This document shows, one piece after another, positions 57,488-64,000 of a DNA stretch of 64,000 nucleotides. The stretch's first letter is position 1; every line of letters begins with the position of its first letter. The notes under the pieces were generated by a model, which ran no database searches, was not told the origin of the DNA, and saw nothing but the letters and a program-made list of their open reading frames with translations. A program made the position numbers and the translations under genes. The DNA comes from Microstegium vimineum (lineage: Eukaryota; Streptophyta; Magnoliopsida; Poales; Poaceae): NCBI GenBank assembly GCA_022036555.1, contig CM039139.1, forward strand, positions 7,220,924 through 7,284,923, read 5' to 3'.

Positions 57488-57559
57488 GGCCTGTTCGCTT
57501 AACTTATCAGCCAACATTAGTCGGCTTATCAGCCAAAAAACGACCAAGCGAACAGGCCG
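57488..57559. mobile_element. Very short hAT-like MITE (about 72 bp)
   Basis: Ends 'ggcctgttcgctt' and 'aagcgaacaggcc' are perfect 13-base inverted repeats, and 'cttatcagcca' is repeated inside. The end word is that of a common grass hAT MITE. Most of the interior appears lost. Confidence 0.75.
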
Positions 57560-57779
57560 ACATCCTCCTAGGCGCGGACGTGGCCAACTCCTCAGGAGAC
57601 GCAACAATTGTGGCTCCAACACACGATGTCTCCCACATTCTCCACCTAGCTCAGACATCGGCCGACAGACGCCTCAAACGCTTCACACCTACGTACGCCG
57701 GCCTCAAACGCTTCACAGAGCGAATCACAAAGAGAAGGCGGCGTGTACCGTCCTCCCTCTTTTAAGGGAAGAAGGCGGA

Positions 57780-60290
57780 TAACAGCGTAGAACATAACTC
57801 ATATCCCGGCAACAAAGCGAGATGAGTACATTATCATGAAGCGTCTAGAACAATTTAGCGGGAGGCCATCTTTATTGACATCGGCCAAGAAGAGCGTATG
57901 CGGGCGCTATGTGGCTTGTTCCCAATTCTCACTGGTTGGTGAGGGTAGCGGGCAAATAGCGCAACCAATCGGCAGCCCGGACATAGGTCTTCTTGTCATG
58001 TTTGGGTTGTCTAATGTTCAATGTAATAGTCTAGCTTTCAGTACACTAGAGAGGGTCCATGTAAAACTTTATCGATCCACTAGGGTACCGCTAAGACACA
58101 TTATAATAAATATTTTTCTATCCGCGTAAAACTTTATTCGTCGAGTTAAAAAAGAGGGAAGAAGCGGCTAGAGACCACAGAAGGTCGAGCGGATAGGTCT
58201 TTTTTTCTTGGCAACACGGCCAGAGTCGATGTTGCATGCTCTTTTAAACTTAGTTACGTCATAATTGGACAATAATTACCAAATAAAGCCGAAAGTACTA
58301 CAATTCCAAAATTCCAAAAGATTTTGGAACTAAATAAGGCCTATGTACCGGTTGGATTCAGTTTGAGAGACTAACGCTGCCGGGCGTGGTGTCTTGTCAC
58401 TATCAGAACTGCATGCTAGACATGGTACCAGTAGGTGCAGTACCACTCCGACGACCGGCATGCGAGGAAGCTTTGCAGGTACAGTAGGCCGCAAGGGGCA
58501 AGTCAAGCCGCAACCGCCGCCACATCTGCTGCACTTCTCCGTTCCAATGGGAGCTGCTGCTGCTGCAACCTAAGCCCACTAGCTGCCGGCCAGTACGTCG
58601 CCAGAAGATTAGGCCAGATCCTAGTGCTCTATCGAATGTCGACGACCGTCTCGGGTAGTTAGCTTAGCGGGCCACAACTCTGTACAAATTACAATAGCGG
58701 TTACTATAGCAGCCAACTGAAGAAACCAACGTCGCGTCGCATCCGTGGCCAGCTCAGCTGTGAGATTTGGTCTTGAGCTCAGGATAGCATCACTGCATCA
58801 GACAACCTCTGCATAAGAATTTGATAGGTTTTTCTTTTTTATATTAGTACATAAGGAAAACATATGTACGAGAATGGAGACACTAGTACAAGTCTGTAGG
58901 CAGCAAACTGAAACCCCGGAGCAGAATGTTGGCGTGGGAGCAAGGATGCTTCAGAGAATTGCAGAATTGGGTATTATGCATGCGGCCCATTCCGTCTTCT
59001 CGTGTTTTTTGGCCCAGTGGTAGGTAGGGCTTATATGGGGTTCACGGAGCAGTGTGCGGGTCATCACAAGCCCATGTTTTGCTTTGTCTCAAAAAAAAAA
59101 AAACCATAACCCCATTGCTCATGGGCCTTGGCACAAAAAAAACATGTTCGGCTCGTCAGCGCTCGCATTAAGATGTTGACGACCGAAATATAATTCGAAA
59201 GATTAAAGATGAACTGAAAAAAATAATGTGAATGTAAAAATCTTTCTATTAACAATTAGGAATATTAAACAAGGAACCATATTGATTATCATGAATAACC
59301 TTAGAAAATATATATTTTAGATATTTTTTTACTATTAGTAAATAGAGGCAAATATTTTTTTTACTATTACTAATTAGAGTCCCCAACATAGCACCACATT
59401 TATTCATAGCAAACATGTTAGGAAAAAAATAAAAATCTTAAAATTCTCATAGTAGCCAAAACCATTTGGCCTTTAATTTGGTAGCCCTAATCATCATCTC
59501 CGATAATAGCCATTAGATTTATGGTAACTATAAAGAAAATTATCCATCTCTGATCTTATGAAAACTACATAAATTACTCTTATTTTGCATCTAAATTATC
59601 CACATATGCTATAATGGAGATCATTCAAAATTTGTATATAAATTACTAGCATATGTTAATATGAAAAATAATTCAAAATAACCCCCTAAATTTGCATGTA
59701 AATTACTTAGTTTGCCATTATGAAACATAATTCAAAATAACCCCATATATTGTATCTAAATTCTCCACCTTTACTACGATGAAAGATAGTTTAAAATAAC
59801 TCAATTTTTACGGTCATCCGATATTCCACTCATCTAAAAAACCTTTTTTCTCTCCACCCTCAACTTTTGAAACTATTTGTTTTTTTTTCATTCTGGATAG
59901 TTCTGATGGTGGGTTTTTACATGGGTCACAAGGAGGTACATGGAAAAGACGAAAGTTTAGGAAGAGAAATTAGACTAAAAACATTTTTTAAAAAGAAAAA
60001 ATATCCTTCAAGTATTTTACATGAAAAAAATGTAATTTGGTTTAATCTTAGAAAATGTAAAGATATTTTGTTTTATTTTGAAAAACTATTAAAATAGTTT
60101 CAATTTTTTATCCTAAAACCATGCTCTCTTATGATGCCTAACTTTTTTTTAGTTTTGTTGGCTTATTTTCTGTGCTTATTTGTTAGTAGAAGCTCTTGTT
60201 ATCTATTATAATTATTAGTCATCACTCTACGTAGAAGTGTCGGTAGGGAGTCGTGTCCAACATCATGGATAAAGTAGCTTTGTTGTGTTA
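57780..60290. other. Gene-poor spacer
   Basis: GC-balanced to 58950, then strongly AT-rich. At 59560-59800 a word of about 60 bases ('cataattcaaaataaccccatat' type) recurs several times in diverged form. Short frames only, with no gene. Confidence 0.4.
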
Positions 60291-60607
60291 GGGTCTGTTT
60301 GGTACAGCTTATAACACTGTTATAAGCTGTTTTTTTTTGTCAAACACCTCTTTTCAGAACAGCTTCACTCCTAAAACTGTTTTTCTCCTCCTCTCACAAA
60401 CACATGAAGTGGGATGAAGCTGAAAATAGTAGTTTATCACAGTTTTCTCGCTCCGTTCTCTCTCACATGCATACATAAAGTTGTTGGTGAAGCTGTTTTG
60501 TCAAATACTTTTTTCAAAATAGCTCAGCTTTACCTAGAAAGTTGTTTGTAAAGCTATTTCTAAAAAAACAGCTTCACTAATGAAGCTGAGCTGTAGCAAA
60601 CATGTCC
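60291..60607. mobile_element. Tourist/hAT-like MITE (317 bp)
   Basis: Ends 'gggtctgtttggtacagct' and 'agctgtagcaaacatgtcc' are imperfect inverted repeats with 'tta' flanking both sides. The words 'cttcactaatgaagctg' and 'cacatgaagtgggatgaagc' link it to the element at 12127-12365. Confidence 0.75.
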
Positions 60608-61307
60608 TTAGACTGTGTGGCTGCATGCAACCTATGACACATATGCATGTATGCATTCTTCTATGATTTTTTTTTTTGCGGGTATCATTCTTCTATGATT
60701 TTTCTACGATTGAACCAAATTTCTATGAATCTCTACAACTTAAAAGACTGAAACGTCATCGTGTACTCGATGATATGAAGCCTCCGCATCTCGATCATGA
60801 AATCGATGCTAATGCATCCACATCCGATGCGAATTGAAGTTGAAGTTGCAATAAGGTCAATGATGACGAACTATCGTGGAAGATTATCGAATGGGCTTAG
60901 ACTGTTGGTTGGTGCGAATTGGGCTTGGGAGGGCCCAACATGGATCTAGATACTGGGCTACAACGATATTGTTATAGCTTCTAGAGAGACCTAATGCTAA
61001 GATATTCTTATTTTACTGCTATGTCAGCTATGGTTGCTATGTTGCATTTTAGCGCCACTCAATTGCATAGCTATAGCTTTAAAATAATACTACTACTTTA
61101 GTTTATTTTTTAGAGTGGTAATTTAGTAATTATTTTCTCCATTTCAAAGTATAATTCCGATGACTTTTTTGTTCTTAAATTTAACCACTTGTCGTTGGCC
61201 GCTTGCACACCTGCTGCATGCGTCCTCCTGGAGCCATCTATGCGCTTCCCTCCCGTTGGGGGCGCTGCGGTCGTGCACATCCACCGAGGGCCATGGTGTG
61301 CCTTATA

Positions 61308-62014
61308 GATGGCCATCGGGCCGTGCCGTGACCCGGCGTCCCCCGCCGTGCCGCCGTGACGGCCGTGCCCCGTGCCTGCACCGTGCTTCGTGCCAGAGGG
61401 TCGGCCCACGACACGGCACGTGGGCCGTCGAGCCGTGCCGAGAGCACGCCGTACCGCCGTGCCGAGCGAGCTCGCGAGGAAGAAGGCAAGATGCGCGGAG
61501 GGAGAAGAGGTCAAGAGGAAGAAGGGGGCGGCCTCGCGCAGCCGCGCCGCATGGCCTCGCGCGCGCCTGGCTGCGCGCGCCTCGTGCCCCCGCGGCTGCG
61601 CCCGCGCCGCCGCCTGGCCGCGCGCGCCTCGCGTGCCGTGCGGCCGGCTGGGGGATAGGTTTAGGGTTGGGGTTGGGGCGTTGGGCCGTTGGTTGTGTGG
61701 TGTGCTTGTGTCTGTGTGTGGGGGGGCTGTGGCGGGGGTCGGGGGGTGGGTGGGGGGGGGGGGGGTTGGCCACTGGGCCGTTGCCGCAGGCCAGCAGCAC
61801 TCCAGTTTCCAGCAGACCGCACTTGGCCACCGGGCCACCGGGCCGTGCCTGTTCCGTGCCACAGGCCGGAGTGGCGGCCCAGGCACGGCCTGGTGCGTCG
61901 GGCCAGGCCGGCACGTGCACGGTGCCATCGTGCCGTGTCGTGCTTCGGGCCGGGCCGAAAGCTCGTGCCACAGGCCGTGCCAACGTGCTGCGGACTGCAT
62001 GGCCATCTACAGTG
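61308..62014. mobile_element. GC-rich inverted-repeat element (about 700 bp)
   Basis: The edges 'tagatggccat' (61308) and 'atggccatcta' (about 62000-62011) are inverted. The arms carry many 'gggccgtgcc' words in one orientation on the left and their complements toward the right ('ggcacggcc'). A poly(G)-rich run is at 61740-61765. Frames of 200-300 codons on both strands overlap fully and read as arginine/alanine/proline-rich, so they are not called as genes. Confidence 0.55.
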
Positions 62015-63117
62015 TGCCTCCCGCACGCCCACTCCCACTCCGTTGAAGAAGGAACCTTAATTACTCTCGCGTTTGAGCGAACATGAGAAGGATGGACAGG
62101 TTAAGGTGAGAAAGCTAAGGAACAAGAGATAGGGTAAGGACATTTGGTATTTTCACGTGAGCACCTTTTTTTTGTCCATTTGATCAACTCAGGCCTAACC
62201 GTGTCACAGAACATGGTTGAACGGGTGTTTGGTTTTAAAATTGCAGGAGCAAAATCATAAAGTTTAAAGTATAGATAAAATCACCATTGCAGTTTAAAAT
62301 AGGATACAAACACCAAATTCCTGTATATTTTTTCTGAAAAATGGCAAGAGTACCATGGAAAATATTTTTTTTAGTTTACTGTATACCTATTTGATGTTAT
62401 AGATATTGATATTTTTTATATGAACTTGATTGAACTTATTGTTTGATTTATGGTAAAGCTTACTGTTTTGGGTACCACTACTGGGTAAGTGAAAGCACCA
62501 TATATAGACTATCTAGCATTATTGGAGTGGATAAGGTGACACAGATCTGACAAATGGAGAATTATTGGTGCGGCCTGACAATTTAATCAAAATATTAGTC
62601 GAATCAATAGATTCGCGACGCATGATCAACGATTTGAGATATGATTTTGTATAATACATATGGTTCTGCAGCTGAAGATTCTCCACCGGGTAAGACGACC
62701 GATTGAGAGGATAGACTAGCTAGACGCTGTGCTCTTCCTCGTGAAACATGTAGAGACGAGAGATAAGCTAATCCTTTTGTGGATGCTAATATAAACATGC
62801 CATTTGTGCTCAAACGAGCGGTCGGAGATCGATTGATTGATATAAAAGCCGACTGATTCTGGCTGGCTGATTAAATAGTGTTCTGTGAAAGAAAATAAAT
62901 TGAAACAAGTTAGAAGTAATTCAAACAAACATGAGTTCACAACATCTAGCCGCATATCACGAGGTAGCTACGTTGAAGAAGATCGATGTTAGAAACATCT
63001 CCAACCATTAGAGATTTATTAACTTAAGCATAAAAAATCTAAACCCGTATTGCGACCTCATGATAAAATAAGCATAAGAGTTAATAAGGACCCATAAGCA
63101 TAAGTGTTTTATTATTA
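62015..63117. other. AT-rich spacer, no gene seen
   Basis: No frame above 80 codons and no recognisable motif. Near 62995-63115 the words 'taagcataa' and 'aaaaatctaaac' recur next to the following MITE and again after it (63380-63410), which suggests the MITE split an older repeat. Confidence 0.4.
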
Positions 63118-63379
63118 ACTTCCTCCGTATCGTAAATAGAAGACGTTTTAGACAAGGTTTGAGTCAAATATTGAGAATATAAATCATCTATAACTTTTAA
63201 ATTGTTGAGTTTGCAAATGTAAAAATTATATGAATAGATTTGTCTTGAAAAATATTTTCATAAAAGTATACATATATCACTTTTCCATCAATATTTTTAT
63301 AAAAACAAAGGGTCAAAGTTGTGTTTTGGAGACCGTGTCGCTATCCTAAACGTCTTCTATTTCCGATACGGAGAGAGTA
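63118..63379. mobile_element. Stowaway-like MITE (about 262 bp)
   Basis: Ends 'acttcctccgtatcgtaaatagaagacgtt' (left) and 'aacgtcttctatttccgatacggagagagta' (right) are long, near-perfect inverted repeats with TA at the edge, the classic form of a grass Stowaway element. Confidence 0.85.
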
Positions 63380-64000
63380 TAAGCATAAAAAATCTATAAC
63401 AACCAAAAAATCAAAATTTGAAAATTAAAGTTTAGATTTATCGCACCATAAGATTATGTATTCTAAATTTCAATTCGTGTGGGGGTGCAACCACACTTTG
63501 TTCGAGAAGATTGAGTGTAGAAAGGAAAGAAATGAATAGATGGGCAGAAGTAGGAATAACAACGACAAGAGTATGCAATTTCATGCAATTTTATGTACTA
63601 ATTTGCAACATGCACATTGCTGCTTCGGTGTAAAGATCGTTGGATATATTTGTTTTATGGCCATGTGGTTCATGTCGCCTTGGCACACGCATGCTCGTGT
63701 CATGCTGTGTGTGAGTCGGACGGGTCCCTGCGATTGGGCGGGGTCTGCTGATAGACTCGACAGCGTTTTTTCGCCGCGGTGGTCGGAATCACGCACGCGT
63801 CTAGCTTGGGTTGTTGGAGTGGAGTGAGGTTGCGTGAAGTAATTAGCTGCTGCCTGCAGACAGCCAGAGAGGAAGGAAGAAGGACGCCCATATCCAATTG
63901 GAGCTAAAATTAAAGTAATTTAGTAACTAACACTTGCTTTTGACAACTACGATACCCAAATGTTAGAGAATAGAGATCATCTTGAAACTGTTAACCAAGT
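63380..64000. other. Window end, no gene seen
   Basis: Short overlapping frames on both strands at 63540-63900 have no family motifs. No RNA gene is recognised. Confidence 0.4.

Noticed and set aside
59867..60097. 76-codon frame with a hydrophobic start and lysine-rich end
   Set aside because: Lies in AT-rich repeat-like DNA; composition alone explains it.
61110..62090. Long frames of about 300 codons on both strands
   Set aside because: They overlap completely, are low-complexity Arg/Ala/Pro-rich and lie in a repeat element.

Overview
This is a window of nuclear DNA from a flowering plant, almost certainly a grass (Poaceae; probably a panicoid such as sorghum, sugarcane, Miscanthus or maize, though the species cannot be fixed from sequence alone). 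The signs are spliced genes with GC-rich first exons, proteins with plant-specific architecture, and intergenic DNA full of grass-type short transposons (Tourist-like, Stowaway-like and hAT-like MITEs, CACTA, a candidate Helitron, a tRNA-derived SINE and a LINE remnant). It has no operons, CRISPR arrays, phage or plasmid features.

Eight genes are supported. From left to right they are: an aprataxin-type DNA-repair protein (minus, 2.2-5.6 kb); a small chloroplast-type membrane protein of the DUF1118/RIQ-like kind (minus, 6.5-7.1 kb); an ER-lumenal DnaJ/thioredoxin-like chaperone of the ERdj3A/TMS1 type (minus, 7.9-11.5 kb); a RanBP1 (plus, 14.2-17.2 kb); a MAPKKK17/18-like protein kinase (minus, 19.8-21.2 kb); a mitochondrial succinate/fumarate carrier (minus, 32.9-35.1 kb); an AP2C-like PP2C phosphatase (minus, 39.0-40.5 kb); and a trichome-birefringence-like xylan O-acetyltransferase (minus, 47.3-50.7 kb). 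They are independent housekeeping or signalling genes, not a pathway cluster. The MAPKKK and the AP2C-type phosphatase could act on the same kind of signalling, but that is only inference.

The three genes at 2-12 kb carry many one- or two-base insertions and deletions relative to clearly conserved protein frames, and the PP2C carries one. The RanBP1, carrier and acetyltransferase genes read through perfectly. Because the protein sequence stays conserved on both sides of each shift, uncorrected sequencing errors are more likely than gene decay, but the sequence cannot settle it.

The rest is gene-poor: 21.3-32.7 kb, 35.1-39.0 kb, 40.7-47.2 kb and 50.9-64.0 kb. The most informative items there are a candidate 2.0 kb Helitron (24.83-26.84 kb) that carries a broken CYP94-like P450 fragment and a nested CACTA MITE, a 5'-truncated LINE with target-site duplications (31.96-32.31 kb), and several foldback elements of about 450 bp. 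No clearly new biological system was found.
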